A stretch of 64,000 bases of DNA. Origin: JAFGXF01 sp963732595 (lineage in GTDB: Bacteria; Chloroflexota; Anaerolineae; Anaerolineales; Anaerolineaceae). Below are positions 16,045-25,369 of this stretch, piece after piece. The stretch spans positions 1,612,001-1,676,000 of the forward strand of contig CAVSZZ010000002.1 in the NCBI GenBank assembly GCA_963732595.1, in the 5' to 3' direction. The translations under genes were made by a program, and so were the position numbers. Each line of letters opens with the position of its first letter. Position 1 is the first letter of the stretch. A model generated the notes under the pieces. The model did not search any database. It was not told the origin of the DNA and saw only the letters and a list, made by a program, of their open reading frames with translations.

Positions 16045-16791
16045 TCACCTCAACCGTTCAACATAGATCCGCACTGCCTTGCCCATGAACTCGGCCAGGC
16101 GCGGGTCGATCTTGTCGAAGTTGGCCTTGAACCTGGGATCCAGGCTGTAGTGGTCGGCCAGCGCCACCAGTTGCTCGGGGTTTGGGGTCCAGAAGTGATC
16201 CATGTGGCGGCGCCAGCGTTCGACACCGGCCTGGGCAGTTGGGGAATCCGGCCCCTGCGGGATGGCTGCCACTATTGCCAGGTAGAGGGCATTGCCCTCA
16301 TCAAAGATGGCTTGTTTCTCGGCCGGGGTCAGCGCCTTGAACTTACGATTGGATTCCCGCACGATCTCCGGGTCGTACAAGCCGCATGGCTTCCTTTTCC
16401 ATTTCCGCCTGCTCTTCCTCGCTGAAGGCGGCAAATAATTGTTTTTCGCTCATTTCCTTTTTTCCTTTCAAGTGCAAGATGGTATCGTCCACCGTCGTCG
16501 ATCAAGTGCTCGAGCCGCTCGCGGCGCCGCGCCAGCTCAGCCTTGTGATTTTCGAGAGCTGCGATCGAGTCGAAATCCCGGGGAGTCCAGGATCTCGCGG
16601 ATGCGCTCGAGCGGCAGGTCCAGCTCGCGGTACAGCAGGATCTGCTGCAGGCGCAGCAGCGCCGCATGGTCATAATAGCGGTAGCCGTTCGCGCCCACCC
16701 GGGTGGGCTTGAGCAGGCCCATGTGATCGTAGAACCGCAGCGTGCGCGGCGTGACCCCGGCCAGATCAGAGAGTCGTTTGATGGTGAACAT
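16045..16791 (-). pseudogene. MerR-family TipAS-type regulator with frameshifts
   Basis: 16537-16791 gives the MerR DNA-binding domain (MFTIKRLSDLAGVTPRTLRFYDHMGLLKP ... GYRYYDHAALLRLQQILLYRELDLPL). A second phase then gives the coiled coil (SIAALENHKAELARRRERLEHLI), and 16045-16434 gives the TipAS drug-binding domain (ALTPAEKQAIFDEGNALYLAI ... ERWRRHMDHFWTPNPEQLVALADHY). Such proteins bind thiopeptide or other drugs and activate exporter promoters. At least two or three phase changes occur, one explained by an extra T in CTTGTACGACC near 16377. If the reading is really intact in the cell the gene would encode about 245 residues, normal for the family. No obvious target gene is adjacent. Confidence 0.75.
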
Positions 16792-16859
16792 GGGAAAAGT
16801 ATAAACCCTGCCGTTACGTTAATGTCAATCCCCCGGTTGCGCCGACCCATCTGCCCTCT

Positions 16860-17200
16860 TCCGTAAGCCCCCGTTCTCAGGGGGTGGGGGATGGCGAACA
16901 GGTGTATGACCCCGGTGAACCGATCGCCCGGGTGAACCAAGCATCAGCGAAGCTTCTCGGGGTATGATCCAAAACTACAGCTTCGTGTTCTTCGTGCCCA
17001 CGCAAGCACCCCACCGGGGCGCTTGCGCCCTTTAGGGTCGTGGTTCAAAAACCTACTATCCCCCAGTTAATCACCCGGTCACTTCCCTCGGGTGGGCCGA
17101 GCTTCGGCGAAGCCCTCCAGGGACGCAGAGCGCCGCGACCCCTCTGGCCCCCTCGGGGGGATAGGGATCAGGTGTTTGCTAATATCCCCCATTAATCACC
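16860..17200. repeat. non-coding patch of mixed interspersed repeats
   Basis: Between the MerR gene and the prophage module. It contains the CCCCCGTTCTCAGGGGG palindrome (16868-16884), two CCCGGGTG-type repeats (16926-16962 and 17084-17123, the latter with the inner hairpin GCTTCGGCGAAGC at 17101-17113), and a reverse copy of the ACCACGACCCTAAAG repeat (16981-17046). Two near-identical stretches reading CCCC(C)AGTTAATCACCCGGTCA or CCATTAATCACCCGGTCA lie near 17061 and 17188. No gene was recognised. Confidence 0.65.
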
Positions 17201-17252
17201 CGGTCAGTATCGACCTATTTCATATAAGCAGGGGTACACTGGTACTCTAATA

Positions 17253-17268
17253 TAGAACAAACGTTCTA
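17253..17268 (+). promoter_or_regulatory. LexA-like SOS box
   Basis: TAGAAC-AAAC-GTTCTA, a perfect palindrome matching the Gram-positive LexA core GAAC-N4-GTTC. It lies 12 bases before the first ATG of the prophage module (17280), overlapping the expected start-of-transcription region. Inferred to repress the module until DNA damage. Confidence 0.6.
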
Positions 17269-17279
17269 ATGGAGGAACC

Positions 17280-17611
17280 ATGACAACCAAACCAGCCCTG
17301 CCGGCGGGGGCTTTTACGCCGGGATCTTTCTTACCGGGGGAACTGGAGGACCTCACACAGGCCATGGAGAGCAGCCTGTCAGGTGAGATCGACATGCTGC
17401 GGGTGCTGATGCGGCGGGTCTTCAACCGCATGATCGACGAAGCCGATGACCTGAAAGCCTGGATGGGCGCTCAACGTGCCATCTGCGCGGCCACCCAGCG
17501 CGTGGCTGGCTTGTTGCGCATGGAGCAGACTCGGGTGAGGAACGCGCGGATGCGGCCGGAGCCATTGTCTCAGGCTCTGGGGAAGTACTGGATGAAATGG
17601 AGCTCGAATGA
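17280..17611 (+). CDS. prophage small protein, possible terminase small subunit (frameshifted end)
   Basis: About 110 residues. Visible parts are GELEDLTQAMESSLSGEIDMLRVLMRRVFNRMIDEADDLKAWMGAQRAICAATQRVAGLLRMEQTRVRNA, predicted all-helical. The open frame runs on to 17663 with an implausible basic tail. A phase change near 17545 gives instead DAAGAIVSGSGEVLDEMELE with the stop at 17609-17611 overlapping the next ATG, which is far more credible. Position before the large terminase and the helical content suit a terminase small subunit or similar phage accessory protein, but no HTH was recognised. A GGAGG site lies nine bases before the ATG, and the LexA-like box is just upstream. Confidence 0.55.
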
Positions 17612-17866
17612 GCGCGCAAGCGTTCCAGGCTGTTCTGGCTACCGGCGCTGCAACCGACGGTAGGACTGCCCGGTACGGCGCGATGCACATCGGGCAGCCG
17701 CACTTGTCGCAGGACCTGGGTCTGGCTTTGCGCCGGTTGCGGGCTTCCCTGCGCGCCTGTTCGCACTGCCCGGCCGGGACAGCCTGCCCGCTGCGCGTCG
17801 ATCCTGACGAGCCAGGTGCGGCGGGCGGTGCGCGAGGCGGCCGCCGAACTGCGCGAGGGTGGCTGA
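17608..17866 (+). pseudogene. small prophage protein with Cys cluster, frameshifted
   Basis: Begins with the ATGA overlap at 17608. It reads GAMHIGQPHLSQDLGLALRRLRASLRACSHCPAGTACPLRVDP, then a phase change near 17800 leads to LTSQVRRAVREAAAELREGG and a stop at 17864-17866, six bases before the terminase ATG. The C-x-x-C-x5-C cluster suggests a small metal-binding protein. In the uncorrected phase the frame fuses with the terminase, which I consider an artefact of the indel. Function unknown. Confidence 0.5.
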
Positions 17867-17871
17867 ATCGC

Positions 17872-19386
17872 ATGGTGGATTTCACCCCGGTCATTCGCAA
17901 ACTGCTCTCGGATCCGCTGGTCTTTGCGCAGCATGCCGGCCAGCTGACACTGCGCAGTTACCAGCAGGCTGTGGCACGGGCGGTGGTCGATTCGGTCGTG
18001 AAGCGGCGCGGATTGACCATCGTCATCATGTTCCCGCGCCAGTCCGGCAAGAACGAGCTGCAAGCCCAGCTCGAGACCTACCTGCTGATGTTGTACTCGG
18101 AGGACGGAGGTGAACTGGTCAAGGTCTCACCCACCTGGAAACCGCAGGCCCAGAATGCCATGCGCCGGTTGGAACGCGTGTTGGAGAAGAACCTGTTGAC
18201 ACGCGGGCGGTGGGAGAAAGCGTCCGGTTACCTGTACCGGGTCGGGCAGGCCCAGATGGCCTTCTTTTCCGGAGCGCCTGAAGCGAATATCGTGGGCGCG
18301 ACCGCCTCGCTCCTGTTGGAGGTGGATGAAGCCCAGGATGTGTCCATCGAAAAATACGACCGCGCCATCGCACCCATGGCCGCCAGCACGAATGCCACAC
18401 GCGTCCTGTGGGGCACAGCCTGGACGGGCGACACGCTTGCTGGCGCGCGAGCTCAAGACCGCCCGCGAAGCCGAGTCGCGGGATGGTCTGCGGCGGGTCT
18501 TCACACTCAGTGCCGGGGACGTCGCCGTCGAGGTGCCGGATTATGGCAAACATGTGGCCGAACAGGTGGCACGCCTGGGCCGGCAGCATCCGCTGGTTCG
18601 CACGCAGTACTTCAACGAGGAACTGGCTGCTGCGGATGGGTTGTTCAACCCGACCCGGTTGGCCTTGATGCAGGGTGAACATGCCGAGCAGTTCAGCCCG
18701 CTGCCCGGACGGCTCTACGCTCTCACCGTGGACGTGGGTGGTGCGGATCTGGACCATCCGCGCAACGTAGCGGGGCACAGTTGTAGCACCCGCTACAGGG
18801 TGAGGGAACCCATGACAGCTCGGTCGCCCTGATCTTCGAGGTTGATCCGGTCGGGCAGGCCGATCCGCTCATCCGCGCACCCACCCACCGGTTGGTCTTC
18901 GGCAAGATCTGGGAGGGCCTTCCGCAAATGCAGTTGTATGCTGAGCTGAAGGGGTTGATCGAGCATTGGGATCCCCGCCAGGTCGTGGTGGATGCGACCG
19001 GGGTGGGTGCCGGGCTGGCTTCATTTCTGTTGAAAACATTCCCGGGGCAGGTGACCGCGTTCACCTTCACCGCTGCATCCAAGAGCCAGTTGGGCTGGGA
19101 TTTCCTCTCGGCGGTCGAGACCGGTCGTTTCAAGCTGTTTCGCGCCGGAGAGGATCACCCGCTGCTGGCGCGTCTGAAGCGAGAGTTGGCGGAATGTCGT
19201 TACGAGGTGGGCATCGGGGCAGGTCAGGCGTTGCGCTGGGGGGCGCCGCCCGGCTCGGGCAAACATGATGACCTGGTGGTGGCCTGTGCGCTGGCGACCG
19301 TGTTGGACCGGCAGACCTGGATCGTCCCTGGCGGGTCAATCATCCTGCCGCGCGCCGACCCCCTGGATGAGGGGGGTGGGTTTTGA
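17872..19386 (+). pseudogene. terL: phage terminase large subunit, interrupted
   Basis: Reconstructed length about 500 residues, normal for TerL. The ATPase half shows the Walker A-like PRQSGKNE and Walker B LLLEVDEAQD. The nuclease half shows the RuvC-like acidic residues in YALTVDVGGAD, VVVDATGVGAG and KHDDLVVACALA. An extra T at about 18437 shifts the frame within DTLLARELKTAR. At 18767-18796 a palindromic repeat lies inside the nuclease domain, and the protein resumes in another phase with HDSSVALIFEVDP. Packaging motor and DNA-cleaving enzyme of a tailed phage by family knowledge; as sequenced it cannot make a whole protein. Followed by the GH25 lysozyme. Confidence 0.85.
18767..18796. 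repeat. palindromic repeat copy inside the terminase gene
   Basis: GTAGCGGGGCACAG (18767-18780), identical to the left arm at 16010, followed by an imperfect right arm TTGTAGCACCCGCTAC. It falls between the first two nuclease motifs of terL, so the element appears to have inserted into a gene. Confidence 0.7.
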
Positions 19387-19393
19387 TCCAAAC

Positions 19394-19417
19394 GTAGGGC
19401 GGGATTCCATTCCCGCC
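19394..19417. repeat. GTAGGGCGGGA-type hairpin
   Basis: GTAGGGCGGGA leads into stem GGCGGGA / TCCCGCC with a 6-base loop. It separates the terminase and lysozyme genes and resembles the other GTAGGGG palindromes of the window. Confidence 0.5.
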
Positions 19418-19433
19418 GAATAGAGGAGGAAGA

Positions 19434-20189
19434 ATGCTCGAAGGCATTGACATCTCTCATTGGGAAACGGTGAACGATTGGCCCGCGGTGAAGGCATCCG
19501 GCATCCGTTTCGTCTATCTCAAGGCAACCCAGGCCGAAAAGAGTGTTGACCGGTGCTTTCACAAGTACCGGCTGGCCTGCCAGACAGCCGATCTGCCGTG
19601 GGGCGCCTATCACTTTTATGACTATCGCTACCCTGCATCCACACAGGTTGCCCATTTCATCACCACCGTCGGCTGGACGCCGGACGAACTGCAAGGCATG
19701 CTGCCGCCGGCGGTCGACCTGGAGCCGTTCACGGTCTGGCAGGATGGTGAACGAAAGCGGCTCGAGTTTCCAGCGCGGGCGCCCCTCCTGGCATCGCTGA
19801 AATCCCTGATCGAAGGGTTGCAGGCAGCTTACGGGGACTGCCTGTTATACACCAACCCGGCGGCACTCAAGCGCCTGGCACCCCTGCCGGATTGGCTGGC
19901 CGCGACCCCGCTCTGGATCGCGCACTATACCTCCGCTCGCAATCCGCGCATCGCGCCTTTCAAGAACTGGTTGTTCTGGCAGTACTCGGATGCCGGTCAG
20001 ATCCCGGGCATCCGGGACGCTGTCGACAAGGATCGTTTCAACGGGGATGATGCCGATCTGGAAAGACTTATCTATCGTTCCACCCTCACCCATGTGATAA
20101 AAGGAGCGAGCATGGCGAATTCATTTGGATTGCACATGTTCAACTTCGTGCTCCCTCCTGGAGGGAGAGGAGAATCACGAACAGGATGA
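19434..20189 (+). CDS. GH25 family lysozyme, probable phage endolysin
   Basis: 251 residues. A glycoside hydrolase 25 (Cellosyl/1,4-beta-N-acetylmuramidase) domain occupies about 1-215. The catalytic-site pattern is visible as GIDISHW (Asp6), FVYLKATQ, WGAYHFYDY and PAVDLEPF (Asp95, Glu97), with the C-terminal LFWQYSDAGQIPGI. It cleaves peptidoglycan between MurNAc and GlcNAc. There is no signal peptide, as in phage lysins relying on a holin; no holin gene was recognised. The last 30 residues look like run-on sequence. Its place between terminase and portal is unusual for a tailed phage. A GAGGAGGAAG site precedes the ATG. Confidence 0.9.
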   Translation: MLEGIDISHWETVNDWPAVKASGIRFVYLKATQAEKSVDRCFHKYRLACQTADLPWGAYHFYDYRYPASTQVAHFITTVGWTPDELQGMLPPAVDLEPFTVWQDGERKRLEFPARAPLLASLKSLIEGLQAAYGDCLLYTNPAALKRLAPLPDWLAATPLWIAHYTSARNPRIAPFKNWLFWQYSDAGQIPGIRDAVDKDRFNGDDADLERLIYRSTLTHVIKGASMANSFGLHMFNFVLPPGGRGESRTG

Positions 20190-20335
20190 GCTTTCCCATG
20201 TCAGGGATAGAGACTTCAGTAGAAGGATCTCAATTCTCAGAGGTGAGGGAGGGTTGAGTATAGGCTTCTCTCCACTCATAGCCAACGTTCTTATTGAGCC
20301 ACTCCTTTCCGAAGGAGATTCAAAAAGGAGGTTCC

Positions 20336-21622
20336 ATGCCTAATATATCTTGCTCGCTGGTTCGAGGGGCGTGTCAATGAGGCTGTCTCGAAGCGAGTGC
20401 AGTTGATCCTGACCGACCGGGACAGCTTTTATGAACAGGGCGGTCCACGCGAGGACCGCGACCGGGCTGTTTACGACCGCGAAGAAGTCCTGCGCCAGTG
20501 CCTGGAAGCCTGGCGGGTTAACCCGCTGGCCCGCCGTGTGGTCGCGCTCACCACCCAGTTCGTGTTGGGTGGCGGCATCGCCCTCAGTTCAAACCATCCG
20601 GCCACGCAGTCTTTCCTGAAAACCTGGTGGAATCACCGCCTGAACCAGATGCCGTTGCGGCTGGTGGAGTGGAGCGATGAACTGACCCGTTCGGGTGAAT
20701 TGTTCATCCTGGTATCGACCGGTGCGGATGGCATGAGCTACCTGCGGGCCATCCCGGCCCTGGCCATCGCGGGTATCAACTGCGCACCGAACGACAGCGA
20801 CCAGGAGACGTCCTACATCGAGAAGGACAGCCTGGCGGGTGACCTGGGCGAATTGCGCGAAGGGCGGGTCTGGCAGGCTTACGATCCGATCACAGACACT
20901 CCCGGGGAGAATGGCACCTTTCAACCGGTCATGCTGCATTTCGCCGTCAATCGCCCGGCCGGCGCACTGCATGGCGAGAGCGACCTGGCACCGGTCCTGA
21001 AATGGCTGGGGCGCTACACCCAGTGGCTGGAGGACCGTGCCCGGTTGAACCGCTTCCGCCAGACCTTCCTGTTCCAGGTCAAGGCGCGCTTCACCTCCGA
21101 GGCCGAGCGCAGTGCGCGCCAGGCAGCTTTGAATGGCAATCCGCCGCCGCCCGGCTCGATCCTGGTCACCGATGAAAGGAGAGCTGGTCGGTGTTGTCGC
21201 CGGAACTGGACAGCTTCGAGGCCTCGCAGGATGGCATGGCCATCAAGAAGATGATCGCGGCCGGGGTGGCTCTGCCGTTGCATTTTCTGGCCGAGCCCGA
21301 GAGCAGCACGCGCACCACGGCCGAGAGCGCCGGGTTGGCGGTCTTCAAGCACCTGGAGCAGCGACAGCAGGTGCTGTTCGCCATCGTGTGTGAGTTGGCC
21401 GGCCTGGCGGTCAGGCGGCGGGCGATGGTCGACCGCAAGGTGAAGGCAGATGCAGACATCGCCGTCACCGGTGCAGAGGTGTGTGTGCGGGATAATGCCG
21501 CGCTGGCCGGGGCGGCCGTCCAGGCAATGAAAGCTTTCGGGGCGCTGCGGGAGCGCGGGTTGATCGATGATCGGGAATTGTTGCGGTTGGTCTATCGATT
21601 TAGCGGCGAGACGGCATCGTAA
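20336..21622 (+). pseudogene. phage portal protein, frameshifted
   Basis: Probable start ATG at 20336 after AAAAAGGAGG. One indel near 20347 joins MPNI to LARWFEGRVNEAVSKRVQLIL, after which 20397-21180 is open. Near 21180 two phase changes precede 21191-21622 (VLSPELDSFEASQDGMAIKKMIAAGVALPLHFLAEPESSTRTTAES ... LLRLVYRFSG). Portal hallmarks are the WRVNPLARRVVALTTQFVLGGGI opening, the YLRAIPALAI strand region, and the LHFLAEPESSTRTTAESAGL helix typical of SPP1/Gp6-like portals. Total about 425 residues. By family knowledge it forms the dodecameric ring through which DNA enters the capsid. No capsid, protease or tail genes follow, so the prophage is truncated. Confidence 0.75.
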
Positions 21623-21734
21623 GATTGAGAAAGGAACCTCAAAAGGCTCGAGATCCAGCCTTGGAAATCTGAAAGACTCAAAGGAGGATCGGAAGTAACC
21701 AGTGAGATCTGTGATCAGGGAGAATACGAGACCG

Positions 21735-22431
21735 TCACTGAGCTGATTCGAATTCTTCCCGATTCTTGCATCCACAGTCATCCGCAAGACCCGTCGCTTT
21801 CTCGAAGGCTTCGCGGCCTTCATGGATGGAGAAATAGATCAGGCCGATGGCACCCAGGCTGTCGATGAACCCGAAACCGGTCAACTGCATAGATCAGGCT
21901 GGCGACCAGCAGTACCACGGACATATAGATGCACACCAGTGTGCAGTTGGCATCCGCCAGGATGGGGGCTGAAGCGAGCTTTCGGCCGACCTGGCGCTTG
22001 GCACGCCACCAGGGCCCACATGACCGCGATCGAGACCAGGGAAATGATCACCCCCGGCAGGCTGGTATCTGGCTTATGCCCGCTGACAAGGTTAAGCACG
22101 GCGGTGATTCCCAGGCCGGCTGCCAGCAGGTAGAAGGCAGCTTCCGGTCACGCGCAGGGCTGCCTGCTCGAACCGGGTGCGGGGTTCATCGGGGTTGTCG
22201 CCGGATGCGCAGGATCATGACCAGGATGCCGATGCCGGAGAGGACTTCAATGAAGGAATCCACACCGAAACCAAAAAGGGTCAGAGCTTCATCTGCGCGA
22301 CCAAACCAGATGGAGACCAGCCCTTCGATCAGATTGTAGGAGATGGTGAATACTGCCAGCCAGGCAGCCGTTCGCCATTGCGCCTTGAGGCTAGTATCCT
22401 TTACGGATTCATTCAATTTAGATACATTCAT
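21735..22431 (-). pseudogene. cation diffusion facilitator-like membrane protein, frameshifted
   Basis: 22186-22431 encodes the N-terminus: TAAWLAVFTISYNLIEGLVSIWFGRADEALTLFGFGVDSFIEVLSG, with the Asp of the metal-binding GFGVDSFIE helix. Other phases further on give KLASAPILADANCTLVCIYMSVVLLVASLIY, FGFIDSLGAIGLIYFSIHEGREAFEKA and CGCKNREEFESAQ, ending at the stop near 21735. Together they make a six-span protein of about 230 residues related to CDF cation transporters that move Zn/Co/Cd-type ions across the membrane. At least three indels break it. The gene points toward the prophage remnant and has no partner. Confidence 0.7.
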
Positions 22432-22511
22432 TTAGAGAATTATAATCTAAATAGTCCGTAATACGATTGAATAATACCCCGAGCTTTCCCGGACACTCCA
22501 AATAATCATTA

Positions 22512-22550
22512 ATCAGACCCTTGGGGAAGAAAAATGGCCAAGGGTCTGAT
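22512..22550 (-). terminator. strong hairpin terminator of the propeller-protein gene
   Basis: Perfect 13-bp stem ATCAGACCCTTGG / CCAAGGGTCTGAT. It lies just past the frame-corrected stop (22557) of the upstream minus-strand gene. The uncorrected frame runs through it to 22513. Confidence 0.8.
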
Positions 22551-22556
22551 CGTCTT

Positions 22557-24651
22557 TTAGGGCTTGACTGTTAAAGGAAGGAAGAGTGCCTGCCAATCCG
22601 TTCCCCAGCGCAGGATGTAGTTGCTTTGAAAGAAGGACCCACCCACGTACAAGTCCGCTCCGGAAACACCTAATGAGAATACACTGCTGCTCAGGCCGCC
22701 TCCCAGTTCGGTCCAATCTGAGCCGTCCCACACTTTTAATATAATTGGGTCCATTGCAGCCGACATACAGCCGCCCGCCGCTCAGCACAATTGTGTTTAC
22801 CCGCCCGAAATCCAGGCTGTCCATGTTTACCCAGACGCCATCTTCCAGGCAGGTGAGGAAACGGATCAAGCCACTGCCACCGGCGGAAGTGAAACTGCCA
22901 CCGACACACAGGATGGGACCGGATACCAATATGGAATACACTGCATTATTGAGTCCGTTCCCCACCGGGTTCCAGGTCGATGTGCGAGTATCCCAGCGGG
23001 CGATGTAATTCGCCCCACTGCCACCGGCATCCGTGAAGGCACCCCCGACATACACATCCGGACCGGAGCTGGCCAGGGTGTAAACATTTCCATTCAAACC
23101 TTCATCCAGGGGCTGCCAGGTGGATCCATCGAAATGGGCGATATAGTCGAGAGAGCCTGCTTCGGCATCCGTAAAGACACCCCCCGCGTACACGGATCCG
23201 CCGGTTGCTGCCAGGTCGTACACCTCCCCCGGCAAGCCGCTGCCGACCGCGTTCCAGCTGGCGCTCAGCATGTCCCAGCGGGCGATGTAATCCTGGTTTC
23301 CGGTTGGATCTGTAAAATTACCTCCGACATACAGATTCGAACCTTCCACGGCTGCTGCCCGCATGACATTATTCTTATTGGTGCCGAGCTGATGCCAGCT
23401 GGAGCCATCCCAGCGGGTGATAAAATTTGCCCCGGATCCGCCAGCGTTATTGAAAAAGCCTGCCATATAGATATCGCCACCCACCGGTACGATGTCCCAA
23501 ACATTGCCGTTCAGACCACCGCCTACAGCGTTCCATTGTGGATCGCTGCCGCTGGCATCCCACATGGCCAGGTAATTGGCACCGGTCATGCCACCGGCTT
23601 CCGTGAATTCTCCACCAGCATACAGGTGAGGGCCATCGACAGCGATTGATAGAACATTGTCATTCAAGCCGACACCCAAGGGCCGCCAGACTTTCCCATC
23701 CCAGCGGGCGATACCGTCCAGGTAGCCGGATGGGTCATTCAAGTCTCCACCGGCATATATGCTACTGCCAGCCACGGCCAGGGTTACGACGATGCCTGGT
23801 AATCCGCTTCCGAGGGCATGCCAGGTTGAAGTTTGTCGATCCAGACATGCGATGTGACTGGTACCCGGTACGCCTTCCACGTTCGTGAAATCCCCGGCAA
23901 CATATACATTCGTCCCCACTACCTGGATTGCCCGTACGATGTTTTCCGGGGTTCCCACATCGTTGAAGCTGCTGCCATCCCAACGGGTCAGCCTGTCCAT
24001 CGTGCCAGCCAGGCCTTCAAATCCGCCTCCGATGAAGATATCTGTCCCGGCGACGACAATTGCATGCACGGTGCCATTAAAGACTTCGGAGCTGAAAGTA
24101 TGCCAGCTGGTGCCATCCCAGCGGGCGATGAAAGGGCTGTAAACGCCACCCGCGTTCTCAAAATTACCACCCACGAAGATATCCGTGCCTTCCACCGCAA
24201 TGCTGGTGATCAAACCATCCACGCCAGTGCCAAGGGCATTCCAGGTCTCAGAAACACTATCCCACCGTGCCAGGTAAGCCGTGTTGAGTATGCCACCGGC
24301 TGAGGTGAAAGCCCCTCCGATGTATACATATCGACCTTCCACTGTTATGACATTCACTCTCCCGGAAGCAACACCACTGCCGAGTGCATGCCAGGTTGAT
24401 CCGTCCCAGCGGGCGAGGTTGGTCATTGCCGGCTCGCCGGCAATGGTGAAATCACCCCCCACGATCAGGTCACGCCCTGACATGGCAAGCGAATAAACCC
24501 ATCCGGATAAACCATTTCCCACAGGGGTCCAGCTATTACTGGGGGATGTTGATGCGGGGATCGATTGTGCGTCTGTGAGTGTGCGGGGTGTTAGGACGTT
24601 AAGTATGAGCAATATAATGATCACCCCCGGGATGATGAACTTGAGTTTCAT
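22557..24651 (-). CDS. secreted beta-propeller-like repeat protein with C-terminal LFLPLTVKP tail (one frameshift)
   Basis: About 700 residues. An N-terminal hydrophobic signal segment (KFIIPGVIIILLILNVLTP) is followed by some 12-13 repeats of about 50 residues with the pattern (I/L)ARWDGSxWHALGxGL-(N/S)G-xVxx(I/L)-V-xGxxxYVGGxFTxAGG, a blade-like repeat predicted to form propellers. As sequenced, the frame changes at the TTTT run at 22734-22737 (an extra base). Restoring phase gives NYIKVWDGSDWTELGGGL ... YVGGSFFQSNYILRWG and the end LFLPLTVKP. That end has the tail motif of other secreted proteins and stops just before the terminator. The out-of-phase end at 22513 is therefore not believed. 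Likely an exported surface protein of unknown ligand. Confidence 0.8.
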
Positions 24652-24778
24652 CTCCAGATCCTCCTGAGAATTAATTTTCTGGCAGGGCGGGGTTGGGTGC
24701 AGGGATGAGTCAGCCGGGCAGCGATCAGCCAGGATAGATATCTAGTTTAACATGGAATTAGATGGAATTCAAATTTAA

Positions 24779-24818
24779 AGCAGGCCCTTGAAGTTGACAT
24801 TCACCCCAAGGGCCTGCT
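24779..24818 (-). terminator. hairpin terminator after flavodoxin
   Basis: Perfect 12-bp stem AGCAGGCCCTTG / CAAGGGCCTGCT, followed on the minus strand by TTTAAATTT. It lies eight bases past the flavodoxin stop (24826). Confidence 0.85.
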
Positions 24819-24825
24819 GAACGGA

Positions 24826-25287
24826 TTATTTTCCAAGTCTCCCGGCCCACGCAATCGCCCGTTCGAGCTCACCGGTGGTGATGGGGCCTTCGGATCCATC
24901 CACAAAGAAACCTTCCGGTTTAATAACTTGTGCGCCACCCTTGCTGACCAGCGCCTTGCCAATCTTCTCAGCCGCATATCCGAAGATGGCTTCCAGGAAG
25001 GTCAGGATCACATTCTTGACTTTTTTAATATCCAATCGTGTATCGAAAGCTGCGACTTTGACACCGTTGAGACTGCCCATTGGCAGGCTTTTCAACCAAG
25101 TCTTCATCGCAGGCAGCATGTTGAAGGCCTGGGTGGGCGAGCTGACCACCAGCAGTTCAATGCCCTGCAGCTTTTCAGGGGTTGCTTCCTGGACGTTGAG
25201 GACTTCAGCGCTGAGTGCCCCACCGATCGCATGGGCGATCTTCTCGGTATTGCCGTACATGGTGGTGTAGATCACGAGGGAATTCAT
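24826..25287 (-). CDS. flavodoxin family protein
   Basis: 153 residues. The FMN phosphate-binding loop is visible as YTTMYGNTEKIAHAI (7-21), the following strand carries ELLVVSSPTQAFNMLPAMKTWLKSL, and the end GPITTGELERAIAWAGRL fits flavodoxin-fold proteins. By family knowledge it would carry electrons between redox enzymes in the cytoplasm, or act as a menaquinone-reducing flavoprotein; no partner reductase is adjacent. The ATG at 25287 is immediately before the conserved strand. A single-gene unit with its own strong terminator. Confidence 0.9.
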   Translation of the reverse strand: MNSLVIYTTMYGNTEKIAHAIGGALSAEVLNVQEATPEKLQGIELLVVSSPTQAFNMLPAMKTWLKSLPMGSLNGVKVAAFDTRLDIKKVKNVILTFLEAIFGYAAEKIGKALVSKGGAQVIKPEGFFVDGSEGPITTGELERAIAWAGRLGK

Positions 25288-25369
25288 GTGTCGTTACTCC
25301 TGGATAGAATCAAGATAATGGTTAAAACCAGTCATTAATTATAAACGCTCTTATCTGGGAAGAAATTCG

